The translations under genes were made by a program, and so were the position numbers. Positions 31,214-39,498 of a DNA stretch of 64,000 nucleotides are shown here, one piece after another. Under the pieces are notes generated by a model. It was given only the letters and a program-made list of their open reading frames with translations, was not told the DNA's origin and ran no database searches. Position 1 is the first letter of the stretch. Every line of letters begins with the position of its first letter. Origin of the DNA: Hungatella sp. (GTDB taxonomy: Bacteria; Bacillota; Clostridia; Lachnospirales; Lachnospiraceae); NCBI GenBank assembly GCA_009712635.1, contig WASS01000002.1:310001-374000 (forward strand), written 5' to 3'.

Positions 31214-31237
31214 GCGGGGGCTTCCCCCGCCGTTTTG
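31213..31237 (+). terminator. Hairpin after murA
   Basis: GGCGGGGG and CCCCCGCC pair perfectly around CTT, followed by GTTTTG. The T-tract is short, so partial read-through into the nucleotidyltransferase gene 20 bases on is possible. Confidence 0.7.
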
Positions 31238-31257
31238 CTTGACAGGAGGATGGGGCT

Positions 31258-32187
31258 ATGGAAATGAAGAAGAAACCGGTGCTTGTTATTATGGCAGCGG
31301 GGATGGGCAGCCGGTACGGCGGATTAAAACAGATCGATCCGGTGGACGCCCATGGAAACAAGATTATTGATTTTTCTATTTACGATGCAGTGGAGGCAGG
31401 CTTTGAAAAGGTGGTTTTCATTATTAAGAAGGCCATTGAGAAAGAGTTTAAAGAACATATCGGTGACCGCATGGCAGCTCACGTTAAGGTGGAATATGTC
31501 TATCAGGAGCTTTTTAAACTGCCTGACGGATATCAGATACCGGACGGTCGGGTGAAACCATGGGGAACGGGTCATGCCATCCTTTGCTGTGAGGAAGTGA
31601 TTGATGGTCCTTTTGCCGTGATTAATGCGGATGATTATTATGGAAAAAGTGCTTTTAAATCTGTTTTCAACTTCTTATCCCAGGCTCAGGACGAGAATAA
31701 ATACCAGTTTTCCATGGTTGGCTATAAGCTCTATAACACACTGACAGAGAACGGCCACGTTGCAAGAGGTGTATGCACGGTTTCGGAACATGGATTGCTC
31801 ACCGATATCTGTGAAAGAACCAGAATAGAAAAACATGGAGAAAAAGCGGAATTTACGGAAGATGATGGTGCAACCTGGACCGGCCTTTCTGAAGATACTC
31901 TTGTATCCATGAATTTATGGGGATTTACCAGAAGTATATTAACGGAGCTGAAAGAACGATTCCCCGTCTTTTTAAACAAAGAGTTAAAAGAGAATCCTCT
32001 TAAATGCGAATACTTTCTTCCCTTTGTGGTAGATGAGCTGCTTAAAGAAGAAAAAGCAGAGGTAACTGTATTAAAAAGTACAGACCGCTGGTATGGTGTC
32101 ACTTATCAGGAAGATAAAAAGACGGTAGTGGACGCAATTGCCGGTTTTAAAGCCGCTGGTCTGTACCCCGAAAAGCTATGGGACTGA
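31258..32187 (+). CDS. NTP-transferase family nucleotidyltransferase (paralogue of 16026 gene)
   Basis: 309 aa, same family as the gene at 16026: nucleotide-binding signature MAAGMGSRYGGLKQIDPV and INADDYYGKSAF, with matching C-terminal TDRWYGVTYQEDK. The predicted reaction joins a sugar 1-phosphate to an NTP. ATG 31258 lies 7 bases after AGGAGG. Being next to murA suggests, weakly, a role in envelope sugar supply. Two copies 15 kb apart in different contexts imply different expression rather than a recent tandem duplication. Confidence 0.82.
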   Translation: MEMKKKPVLVIMAAGMGSRYGGLKQIDPVDAHGNKIIDFSIYDAVEAGFEKVVFIIKKAIEKEFKEHIGDRMAAHVKVEYVYQELFKLPDGYQIPDGRVKPWGTGHAILCCEEVIDGPFAVINADDYYGKSAFKSVFNFLSQAQDENKYQFSMVGYKLYNTLTENGHVARGVCTVSEHGLLTDICERTRIEKHGEKAEFTEDDGATWTGLSEDTLVSMNLWGFTRSILTELKERFPVFLNKELKENPLKCEYFLPFVVDELLKEEKAEVTVLKSTDRWYGVTYQEDKKTVVDAIAGFKAAGLYPEKLWD

Positions 32188-32211
32188 CCTGACAGAAAAA
32201 ATACTGGACTA

Positions 32212-32240
32212 TTGACATATGCCCGTTATTAGAGTAAAAT
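32212..32240 (+). promoter_or_regulatory. Promoter of the SAM riboswitch-metK transcript
   Basis: Perfect TTGACA (32212-32217), 17-base spacer, TAAAAT (32235-32240), about 58 bases upstream of the riboswitch P1 stem. Confidence 0.8.
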
Positions 32241-32297
32241 GGAAAAGCAGATATTGTAACTGCTAAAATTGAATAACAAATGAAAAGTCGTAATATC

Positions 32298-32425
32298 CCT
32301 TATTCAGAGTGATGGAGATACAAAGGATCTGTGAAGTCACGGCAACCCCAGTCGGTTTTGTGGTTTTTAACCATAAGAAACGTCCGGAAGGTGCCAACCT
32401 GAGCGAGAAATCGAGCAATAAGAGG
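32298..32425 (+). promoter_or_regulatory. SAM-I (S-box) riboswitch
   Basis: The 5' arm CTTATTCAGAG and 3' arm AATAAG close P1. Conserved S-box blocks occur in order: GATGGAG, GTGAAGTCACGGCAACC, GGAAGGTGCCAACCTGAGC and GAGAAATCGAG. It sits between a consensus promoter and a terminator in front of metK, so S-adenosylmethionine is expected to favour termination. The sequence after P1 (GATTTGATAC, then ATGAATCAAGTC) can provide an antiterminator that overlaps the terminator's 5' arm. Confidence 0.9.
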
Positions 32426-32445
32426 ATTTGATACAAATATGAATC

Positions 32446-32475
32446 AAGTCCGCGTTGCTGCGGACTTTTCTTTTT
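32446..32475 (+). terminator. Riboswitch expression-platform terminator
   Basis: AAGTCCGC and GCGGACTT form a perfect 8-bp stem around GTTGCT, followed by TTCTTTTT. It lies 38 bases before the metK ATG and is the expected off-switch of the SAM-I riboswitch. Confidence 0.88.
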
Positions 32476-32512
32476 GTTATTCCCCCATGTAAGCAGAGGA
32501 GGAAATGACAAC

Positions 32513-33700
32513 ATGGAAAAATTATTATTTACATCAGAATCCGTTACTGAAGGGCATCCGGATAAAATGTGTGATCAGATTTCAGATGCAATTCTTGATG
32601 AGATGTTAAAACAGGACCCCATGAGCAGGGTAGCCTGTGAGACCTGTACTACCACCGGTCTTGTTATGGTTATGGGTGAGATTACTACCCAGGCATACGT
32701 AGACATTCAGAAAGTAGTGCGTGAAACAGTAAGAGAAATTGGATATGACCGTGCAAAGTATGGTTTTGACTGTGACACCTGCGGTGTGATTGTTGCTCTT
32801 GATGAACAGTCCCAGGATATTGCTATGGGTGTAGACCGCGCTCTTGAAGCAAAAGAAAACAAGATGTCAGACAAAGAAATCGATGCCATCGGAGCCGGAG
32901 ACCAGGGCATGATGTTCGGATACGCCAGCAACGAGACAGAAGAATATATGCCATATCCCATTGCACTGGCTCATAAGCTTGCACTTCAGCTGACAAAAGT
33001 TCGTAAGAACGGAACTTTAACGTATCTTCGCCCCGATGGAAAAACCCAGGTGACGGTAGAATACGATGAGAACGGCAAACCACTTCGCCTTGATGCGGTG
33101 GTATTATCTACCCAGCATGATGAAGATGTCAGCCAGGAACAGATTCACAAAGATATTAAAAAATATGTATTTGATGAGATCATTCCTGCTGAACTGGTTG
33201 ATGATCATACTAAATTTTTCATTAATCCTACCGGCCGTTTTGTAATCGGCGGACCTCATGGAGACAGCGGTCTTACCGGTCGTAAGATCATTGTAGACAC
33301 CTATGGCGGTTATGCACGTCACGGCGGCGGAGCATTCTCTGGAAAAGACTGCACCAAAGTAGACCGTTCAGCCGCTTATGCAGCCCGTTATGTTGCAAAG
33401 AACATTGTAGCAGCAGGCCTTGCCGATAAGTGCGAGATTCAGCTGTCCTATGCCATTGGAGTTGCTCACCCTACCTCCATCATGGTTGATACCTTTGGAA
33501 CCGGTAAACTAAGCAATGAAAAGCTGGTTGAGATTGTCCGGGAAAACTTTGATTTACGTCCGGCTGGAATTATTAAGATGCTGGATTTACGCCGTCCGAT
33601 TTATAAGCAGACTGCTGCTTATGGTCATTTTGGAAGAAACGATTTAGATCTGCCATGGGAGAAGCTTGATAAGGTTTCCCTTTTAAAAGCATATTTATAG
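32513..33700 (+). CDS. metK: S-adenosylmethionine synthetase
   Basis: Makes SAM from methionine and ATP (395 aa). Motifs: [17 protein letters not shown] at the N-terminus (ATP-binding His), [12 protein letters not shown], and the phosphate loop [19 protein letters not shown]. The frame is open from 32474, but ATG 32513 follows GAGGAGG and matches the family. Controlled by the upstream SAM-I riboswitch, a standard feedback arrangement. Confidence 0.97.
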   Translation: MEKLLFTSESVTEGHPDKMCDQISDAILDEMLKQDPMSRVACETCTTTGLVMVMGEITTQAYVDIQKVVRETVREIGYDRAKYGFDCDTCGVIVALDEQSQDIAMGVDRALEAKENKMSDKEIDAIGAGDQGMMFGYASNETEEYMPYPIALAHKLALQLTKVRKNGTLTYLRPDGKTQVTVEYDENGKPLRLDAVVLSTQHDEDVSQEQIHKDIKKYVFDEIIPAELVDDHTKFFINPTGRFVIGGPHGDSGLTGRKIIVDTYGGYARHGGGAFSGKDCTKVDRSAAYAARYVAKNIVAAGLADKCEIQLSYAIGVAHPTSIMVDTFGTGKLSNEKLVEIVRENFDLRPAGIIKMLDLRRPIYKQTAAYGHFGRNDLDLPWEKLDKVSLLKAYL

Positions 33701-33714
33701 TTATAACATGACAA

Positions 33715-33762
33715 AGATGCCGCGAAACAGCTGGTTTACAGCTGAAAGCGGCATCTTTTTTT
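33715..33762 (+). terminator. Rho-independent terminator of metK
   Basis: AGATGCCGC pairs with GCGGCATCT; an inner CAGCTG/CAGCTG pair extends the fold, followed by a run of seven T. Confidence 0.88.
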
Positions 33763-33797
33763 ATGGATAAACAGACAGCTGACTATGGTTTTTAATA

Positions 33798-33821
33798 TTT
33801 GGCGCTAAAACTAGCGCCAAA
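33798..33821. promoter_or_regulatory. PTS activator site 1 (MtlR-type)
   Basis: Perfect inverted repeat with arms TTTGGCGCTA and TAGCGCCAAA and a 4-base centre. The half GCGCCAAAT-CCCA recurs at 38945 as GCGCCAAAT-GCCA. Exactly 16 bases separate the last A of GCGCCAAA from the -35 hexamer in both cases, the placement expected of an activator. Confidence 0.7.
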
Positions 33822-33837
33822 TCCCAGTTACTTCGTG

Positions 33838-33867
33838 TTGAAATTTAAACCTCACATTGATTATAAT
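33838..33867 (+). promoter_or_regulatory. Promoter of the tandem EIICB operon
   Basis: TTGAAA (33838-33843), 18-base spacer, TATAAT (33862-33867). Same -35, -10 and spacer length as the promoter at 38969. Confidence 0.7.
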
Positions 33868-33953
33868 AGGGCTATGAAAAGGAATTGATTGGCCAATCAT
33901 ACCTTCCACGGGTCACACAGTAAATACTATATCATAAAGTGAGGGTATGCAAA

Positions 33954-35336
33954 ATGAAAGAGAAGGTACAAATATTTGGCCGCTTTTTAAGCGGTATGGT
34001 AATGCCTAACATCGGTGCATTTATTGCATGGGGACTGATTACGGCATTGTTTATTCCAACGGGATGGTATCCCAATGAAGCGATCGGAGCATTGGTTTCT
34101 CCTATGGCCAGCATGCTTCTGCCACTTTTGATCGGCTATACGGGTGGTACGATCGTTTATGGTCAGAGGGGCGGCGTGATCGGAGCAATCACAGCAATGG
34201 GAGTGATCGTTGGATCCAGTATTCCCATGTTTATGGGGGCAATGATCGTAGGTCCGGTCAGTGCCTGGGTACTAAAGCAGTTTGATCGAAAAATAGAGAA
34301 AAAGATCCCTGCCGGTTTTGAGATGTTGATTAATAACTTTTCCCTGGGCATCATCGGTGCGATCTTAACAGCGTTTGCCTTAAAGGGAGTTGCGCCTGTT
34401 GTAGAGGTTTTGAACCGGGTGATGGAATCAGGGGTTGGGTTCTTTGTGGATCATAAACTGCTGCCTCTGGCAAGCGTCTTTATTGAACCTGCCAAGGTCC
34501 TGTTTTTAAACAATGCAGTTAACCACGGGATTCTCTCTCCTATGGGAATTCAGCAGGTAGAGGAAGTGGGGAAATCCATATTCTTTCTTCTGGAGGCGAA
34601 CCCGGGACCGGGACTTGGCATTTTACTGGCATATTGTATCGCGGGTAAAGGATCAGCCAAGAGCTCAGCACCCGGTGCAATCATCATTCACTTTTTAGGG
34701 GGAATCCACGAGATTTATTTCCCTTATATTCTGATGAATCCTCTTTTACTTCTGGCGGTTATAGCAGGTGGGGCCAGTGGAATTTTTGTCTTCCAGATCC
34801 TGGGCGTGGGATTAATCTCACCAGCATCTCCCGGAAGCATTCTGGCTGTTCTTGCAATGACACCAAAAGGCGGATACTTTGGTACACTGGCAGGTGTTGC
34901 AGTAGCTGCCGCCGTTTCCTTCTTTGTGGCGCTTCCTCTTCTCCGGTTTACAGGAAAAAGCGAAGATTTGGATGATATGAAGGATTTGGTGAATAAGATG
35001 AAGCAGGAGTCAAAAGGAAATCAGACATCGGAGATGAAAACGGTATATAATGGTAATGTTAAAAAAATTGTATTTGCCTGTGATGCAGGTATGGGTTCCA
35101 GCGCAATGGGAGCTACTGTATTGAAGAAAAAGCTGGCAGCAGCAGGATTTGGAGATATTTCAGTGGTTCACTCACCCGTATCCTCGATTCCTCAGGATGC
35201 CCAGATCGTGGTAACTCATAAGGAATTAAAGGAGCGTGCGGCTCACAGCAATCCGGATGCACAGCTGGTTCTGATTACAAATTTTATGGCAGCTCCGGAA
35301 TACGACCAGCTGGTGGAATCATTAAAAGAAAATTAG
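33954..35336 (+). CDS. mtlA: PTS hexitol (mannitol-type) EIICB component, copy 1
   Basis: Membrane sugar permease/phosphotransferase (460 aa). The N-terminal EIIC domain (about 1-335) has multiple helices and signature regions NNAVNHGILSPMG, NPGPGLGILLAY and GGIHEIYFPYILMNP. A linker leads to an EIIB domain with phosphocysteine Cys376 in FACDAGMGSSAMG. The EIIA domain found in E. coli MtlA is absent and encoded at 39031. ATG 33954 after GAGGG is preferred over GTG 33939. Mannitol is the family's usual substrate, but the absence of mtlD nearby leaves room for another hexitol. Confidence 0.88.
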   Translation: MKEKVQIFGRFLSGMVMPNIGAFIAWGLITALFIPTGWYPNEAIGALVSPMASMLLPLLIGYTGGTIVYGQRGGVIGAITAMGVIVGSSIPMFMGAMIVGPVSAWVLKQFDRKIEKKIPAGFEMLINNFSLGIIGAILTAFALKGVAPVVEVLNRVMESGVGFFVDHKLLPLASVFIEPAKVLFLNNAVNHGILSPMGIQQVEEVGKSIFFLLEANPGPGLGILLAYCIAGKGSAKSSAPGAIIIHFLGGIHEIYFPYILMNPLLLLAVIAGGASGIFVFQILGVGLISPASPGSILAVLAMTPKGGYFGTLAGVAVAAAVSFFVALPLLRFTGKSEDLDDMKDLVNKMKQESKGNQTSEMKTVYNGNVKKIVFACDAGMGSSAMGATVLKKKLAAAGFGDISVVHSPVSSIPQDAQIVVTHKELKERAAHSNPDAQLVLITNFMAAPEYDQLVESLKEN

Positions 35337-35433
35337 ATTAATTCATTGTGAAACTACTGCCTTTTATCTGATTGTAAACCATGTTATAATACTTACAAAA
35401 ATATATAATGGGTTTAAAAGGGGAATTTCACAG

Positions 35434-36762
35434 ATGAAATTAGCGGGGAAAGTACTGAAGTATTACAGCAGGGTGATTGCTGAATGCATACCTCTTTTTG
35501 TGACAGCAGGACTGCTGTCAGCCTTTTCGGCAGGCATATTCCAGAATGAGCACCTGTATGAAATGTCCAAAATTTTATCTTCTCTGGTGATTCCGGTGTT
35601 TATGGGATATAAAGCAGGTCATGTGTGCGGCGGGGAGGTCGGCGGGTTAGCCGGCACCCTTGCCGCTTCTGTTGTTGTAATGGCAGAGCCTGCCTCTGCC
35701 ATGGTTCTGTCTGTAATGGTAGGCAGTATGGCCGGGTTTCTATGCAGAAAAGGGTTAGACCGGATCAAAAATTGGATTCCTTCCGGCTTTGAGATGCTTT
35801 TTAGCAACTTATATTTAGCATCTTTAGGTCTGCTTGCGGGAGGCGCTGCCTATCTTTTTGTGATACCGGAGGCAGAATGGCTGTTGGGGTTTTTAGGAAA
35901 TGGTTTATCATTTATGATAGACAGGGGAATCATCCCCTTTATCAGCTTTATAGTAGAGCCGTTAAAAATTGTTTTCTTTAATAACTGGATTAATCACGGC
36001 TTTTTTCTGCCGCTGGGGCTGGAACAGTTAAAAACCCAGGAGAGTTCCATTTTGTTTCTTTTGGAGACCAATCCTGGACCGGGATTTGGGGTTCTTCTTG
36101 CTTATGCCCTGGTTCATCCCAACATGAGAAAAACAATGGTTTCCAGCCTTATTATACAATCTCTGGGAGGCATTCATGAGGTTTATTTCCCCTATATCCT
36201 GTCAGATATCCGGTTATTGGCCGGCGCCATGGCCGGAAGTATTGCGGGGAATTACTGTTTCATGATGACAGGCAGCGGACTTCTGGGACCGGCTTCCCCT
36301 GGAAGCCTGATTACCATACTGATTATGGCGGATAAAAAGCATTGGCTGGGGATTGTTATGGGGATTTTTATTTCCGCGGCTGTGGCCTGTCTTGTATCCT
36401 GCCTGATTCTGCTGGGGAACAGGGGGAAATCATCTGATGATACAGAAAAGGAACATAAGGATGAAGTGATGCCAATGAGAAAGGAACATGCAAATATATA
36501 TTTTGTCTGCGATGTAGGAATGGGATCCAGCGCCATGGCCAGTGCTCTATTTAAGAAGAGACTGAGACTGGAAGGATTAACGGGGATTGAGGTATTCCAT
36601 GTGTCCGCTGACCGGATTCCTGCTGATGCAGATGCGGTTGTCTGCCAGAAGGATTTTGCCCGTACTTTGCCGCAAATTCATATTCCGTGCTTTACGGTGG
36701 ACAATTTAACCGATATGTCTGGTTATAAGGAACTCCTGAACTGGTTAATGGGAGGTGAATAA
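35434..36762 (+). CDS. PTS hexitol (mannitol-type) EIICB component, copy 2
   Basis: Second complete EIICB (442 aa), clearly paralogous to its upstream neighbour: FNNWINHGFFLPLG, NPGPGFGVLLAY, GGIHEVYFPYILSD and EIIB Cys359 in VCDVGMGSSAMAS. It is more diverged at the N-terminus, and the C-terminal EIIB differs in many positions, so this is not a recent duplicate. ATG 35434 follows AAAAGGGG. A perfect TATAAT at 35385-35390 lacks a good -35. The 3' end overlaps the ribosome site and start region of the regulator gene. Confidence 0.87.
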   Translation: MKLAGKVLKYYSRVIAECIPLFVTAGLLSAFSAGIFQNEHLYEMSKILSSLVIPVFMGYKAGHVCGGEVGGLAGTLAASVVVMAEPASAMVLSVMVGSMAGFLCRKGLDRIKNWIPSGFEMLFSNLYLASLGLLAGGAAYLFVIPEAEWLLGFLGNGLSFMIDRGIIPFISFIVEPLKIVFFNNWINHGFFLPLGLEQLKTQESSILFLLETNPGPGFGVLLAYALVHPNMRKTMVSSLIIQSLGGIHEVYFPYILSDIRLLAGAMAGSIAGNYCFMMTGSGLLGPASPGSLITILIMADKKHWLGIVMGIFISAAVACLVSCLILLGNRGKSSDDTEKEHKDEVMPMRKEHANIYFVCDVGMGSSAMASALFKKRLRLEGLTGIEVFHVSADRIPADADAVVCQKDFARTLPQIHIPCFTVDNLTDMSGYKELLNWLMGGE

Positions 36763-36763
36763 G

Positions 36764-38869
36764 ATGGGAGGCAGTGATTTTACGCCCAGAATGCAGCAAA
36801 TCGTTCTGGCATTAATTAAAGAACAGGGACCTGTTCCTGTAAAGCAGCTTGCAGACCAGATCCGCATCAGCAAAAGAACAGTGCAACGGGAGCTGGAGTA
36901 CATTCCCAGGGCGTTGAAGAAATACGGGCTGACTTTTTGCTCCAAAACCGGGACTGGTATCTGGCTGGAAGGAGACAGGACTCAGATCGAAGCCTTAAAG
37001 GCCGAACTTGAAGCAGATGATGCCCTTGATGTTTCCGACCGGATCGAACGCCAGAAGCGTCTGATCCTGGAAATTCTCAAGGATAAGACGTTAAAGAAAC
37101 TGTATTATTACAGTGATATATTTGGGGTAAGCGAGGCAACTGTCAGCTCGGATTTGGAAGCGGTAAAAGAGTGGTTTCACAGATATCATCTGGAGATTAA
37201 GAGAAAACCGGGATACGGTGTGTTTATTGAGGGCAGTGAACGGGATTTTCGCAGGGCTCTCCGGGTTTTTATTGATGAAAACATTCATACAGAGATGATT
37301 CAGGGAATGTATGAAGACAGAAACCAGACCGTGTTGGATGTAATTCAAAATAAGAGTGAGAGAAACATTTACAGAATCCTGGATGATGATATTGTAAAGC
37401 GGGTGACTGCCTGTATTTTAAGGATAAGAGATAAGCGAATACTGAATCTGACCCAGGATTCCTATCTTGGTCTGGTGATCCATGTGGCAATTGCCGTAAA
37501 CCGGATCCGCCGCCAGGAGATCATAGAAGAAAATCCCATAATGGCAGATTTTCTGCAGAAAGATCAGGATTATGATCTTGCAGAAACCATAACCAAATCC
37601 CTGGAAGAAGAATTCCGGATTCAGATTCCGGAAATTGAGTGTGCCTATATCTGCCTGCACATCAAAGGCTCTAAGATTCAGCAGCTGAATATTGATGCAA
37701 AGTCAAAAAGTGAAATAGAGGAATCCAGGGAGCTGTGGGAGGTGGTTAATGAAATGATTGACTGCTATAACGACGGCATGGCATATTTACTGAAGCAGGA
37801 TGAAGAATTTGTAATCCAGGGACTGATTGCCCATTTAAAACCCACTCTGGTTCGCCTTGCCAATGGTATGAAGATCCAGAATCCATTGCTGGAACAGATC
37901 AAACGGGATTATCCGGCCATATTTGATCGTTGCAGAACCGTTGCCAGGGTAATTGAAGACCGATACGGATATGAGGTGCCGGAACCGGAGATCGGGTTTC
38001 TTGCCGTACACTTTGGCGCGGCTGAAGTCCGTATGGAAAGCAGAAAGGAAAGCCGGAGAAAAGTGAATATAGGGATCGTCTGCGCCAGCGGAATCGGAAT
38101 TTCCCGGCTTATGTCTTCCAGAATTGCCCGAGATTTTTCAGACAGGGTGGAGCTGTCTGTTTATGGTATGACGGACTTATCGCCCTATGTGTTAAACAAG
38201 ACAGATTTCTTTGTATCTACGGTATCGCTGAAAGAAGAGGCAGACATTCTGTATGTGAGTCCTCTGCTTTCTGTGGAAGAAATGGAACGGATTGCGGGGA
38301 AGGTGCGCCAATGCGAATATATGCCTAAAAAGCAGGATAACAAGGAGTTTACCATTCAGCTGGACCAGGTGAATTTTATGGCTGTTCAGATCAAAAATGT
38401 GATCAGGCTCATGGAGTATCAGCGGGTGGACAATGGGATCACCTTTGAGGAGCTTTTGATCGCTGTCAGTGAAAAGCTGGCTTCCTATCCGGAACGTCAG
38501 ATCATGATACAGGAGGATTTGAAGCGGAGAGAACGGCTTTGCAGCCAGATATTTCCTGATTTAAACTTCGCTCTGCTTCATGCCAGGACGGAAGGGGTAG
38601 GTAAGCCGGTATTTTCGGTCTGCCAGACAAAAGACGGAACACCATTTTCTGATCCATATTTTAAAGGAGTATGTGTTGTACTGGTTATGCTGGTTCCAAA
38701 GGATGACCACACAGCTGAAAACAGTGAAATTCTGGGGGTCTTAAGCGAGCGGCTGATTGAGGAAGAGGAGTTTTTAGAAGCTGTGAGGCATGGAGGAAAA
38801 GAGGAAATAAGAGCATTTGTTTCAAAATATCTGAATCAATATTTCAGACATTATCTGGATAAAATCTGA
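36764..38869 (+). CDS. mtlR: BglG/MtlR-type PTS-regulated transcriptional activator
   Basis: 701 aa multidomain regulator: N-terminal HTH (PVKQLADQIRISKRTVQREL) and a second HTH (KKLYYYSDIFGVSEATVSSD), two PRD domains (about 185-400), an EIIB-like domain with Cys in IVCASGIGISRLM, and a C-terminal EIIA-like domain with His in FALLHARTEGVG. These are the PTS phosphorylation sites that tie activity to sugar flux. ATG 36764 after GGGAGGTG is preferred over GTG 36755. It probably activates both promoters carrying GCGCCAAAT (33798 and 38928). Confidence 0.88.
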   Translation: MGGSDFTPRMQQIVLALIKEQGPVPVKQLADQIRISKRTVQRELEYIPRALKKYGLTFCSKTGTGIWLEGDRTQIEALKAELEADDALDVSDRIERQKRLILEILKDKTLKKLYYYSDIFGVSEATVSSDLEAVKEWFHRYHLEIKRKPGYGVFIEGSERDFRRALRVFIDENIHTEMIQGMYEDRNQTVLDVIQNKSERNIYRILDDDIVKRVTACILRIRDKRILNLTQDSYLGLVIHVAIAVNRIRRQEIIEENPIMADFLQKDQDYDLAETITKSLEEEFRIQIPEIECAYICLHIKGSKIQQLNIDAKSKSEIEESRELWEVVNEMIDCYNDGMAYLLKQDEEFVIQGLIAHLKPTLVRLANGMKIQNPLLEQIKRDYPAIFDRCRTVARVIEDRYGYEVPEPEIGFLAVHFGAAEVRMESRKESRRKVNIGIVCASGIGISRLMSSRIARDFSDRVELSVYGMTDLSPYVLNKTDFFVSTVSLKEEADILYVSPLLSVEEMERIAGKVRQCEYMPKKQDNKEFTIQLDQVNFMAVQIKNVIRLMEYQRVDNGITFEELLIAVSEKLASYPERQIMIQEDLKRRERLCSQIFPDLNFALLHARTEGVGKPVFSVCQTKDGTPFSDPYFKGVCVVLVMLVPKDDHTAENSEILGVLSERLIEEEEFLEAVRHGGKEEIRAFVSKYLNQYFRHYLDKI

Positions 38870-38886
38870 GGAATTAAAGCAGGAAA

Positions 38887-38917
38887 GCCGGGTCCGTAAA
38901 GGACCTGGTTTTTTTGT
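38887..38917 (+). terminator. Rho-independent terminator after the activator gene
   Basis: CCGGGTCC and GGACCTGG pair (one G-U) around GTAAA, followed by a seven-T run. It separates the EIICB/activator operon from the EIIA operon, which has its own promoter. Confidence 0.85.
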
Positions 38918-38927
38918 GCTTTTTAAT

Positions 38928-38952
38928 TTTGGCATCATCTGATGGCGCCAAA
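38928..38952. promoter_or_regulatory. PTS activator site 2 (MtlR-type)
   Basis: TTTGGC and GCGCCAAA arms flank an 11-base stretch; GCGCCAAAT-GCCA matches site 1. Its end is again 16 bases from the -35 hexamer. Confidence 0.65.
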
Positions 38953-38968
38953 TGCCATTTTGTTTTCG

Positions 38969-38998
38969 TTGAAAAACATAAGACAGGAACCCTATAAT
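38969..38998 (+). promoter_or_regulatory. Promoter of the EIIA-kinase-dehydrogenase operon
   Basis: TTGAAA (38969-38974), 18-base spacer, TATAAT (38993-38998); layout identical to the promoter at 33838. Confidence 0.7.
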
Positions 38999-39030
38999 TT
39001 AATAGAACACCAGCGAAGGAGGGGAACGGC

Positions 39031-39498
39031 GTGTTTGGATACGGGAAAAAAAATGAAGAAAAGAATACAGAACTTTTGGAACTTGGGAATATCCGCCTGA
39101 ATTGCAGATCCGGAGAAAAAGATACAGTCATAAGGGAAGTGGGGAGAATGCTTTGCGAAAGTGGCTGTGTGGATGAATCCTATATTGATGCAATGCTTCG
39201 GCGGGAACTGACCTTTCCAACTAATATCGGCAATGGAATTGCACTTCCTCACGGTGTGGAGGAAGCCAAAAAAAACATCAGACGTTCCGGTATTGCAGTC
39301 ATGGTATTTCCTGATGGAACAGACTGGGGAGGAGAGACGGTAAAACTGGTTATAGGGATTGCAGGAGCAGGAGAGGAGCATTTGGAAATACTTTCTGTCA
39401 TTGCACAGTGTCTTGCTGATCCGGACGATGTGGACCGGATTACCAGATGCAGCGCGAAGGAGATCTATACCATGTTTACCGGAAAGGGGTGTTCTTAA
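39031..39498 (+). CDS. mtlF: PTS mannitol/fructose-type EIIA component
   Basis: Soluble phosphocarrier (155 aa) passing phosphate from HPr to EIIB. The active His is in GNGIALPHGVEE (His74). GTG start at 39031 behind AAGGAGGGG. The first ~16 residues are a charged extension ahead of the usual EIIA fold. It presumably serves both EIICB proteins encoded 3-5 kb upstream, since each lacks an EIIA domain. The stop codon abuts the start of the kinase gene. Confidence 0.88.
   Translation: MFGYGKKNEEKNTELLELGNIRLNCRSGEKDTVIREVGRMLCESGCVDESYIDAMLRRELTFPTNIGNGIALPHGVEEAKKNIRRSGIAVMVFPDGTDWGGETVKLVIGIAGAGEEHLEILSVIAQCLADPDDVDRITRCSAKEIYTMFTGKGCS

Noticed and set aside
38874-39381. Minus-strand open frames opposite the PTS EIIA gene
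   Set aside because: Low-complexity Phe/Ser-rich translations crossing a terminator, promoter and operator; the plus-strand EIIA has its active-site motif.
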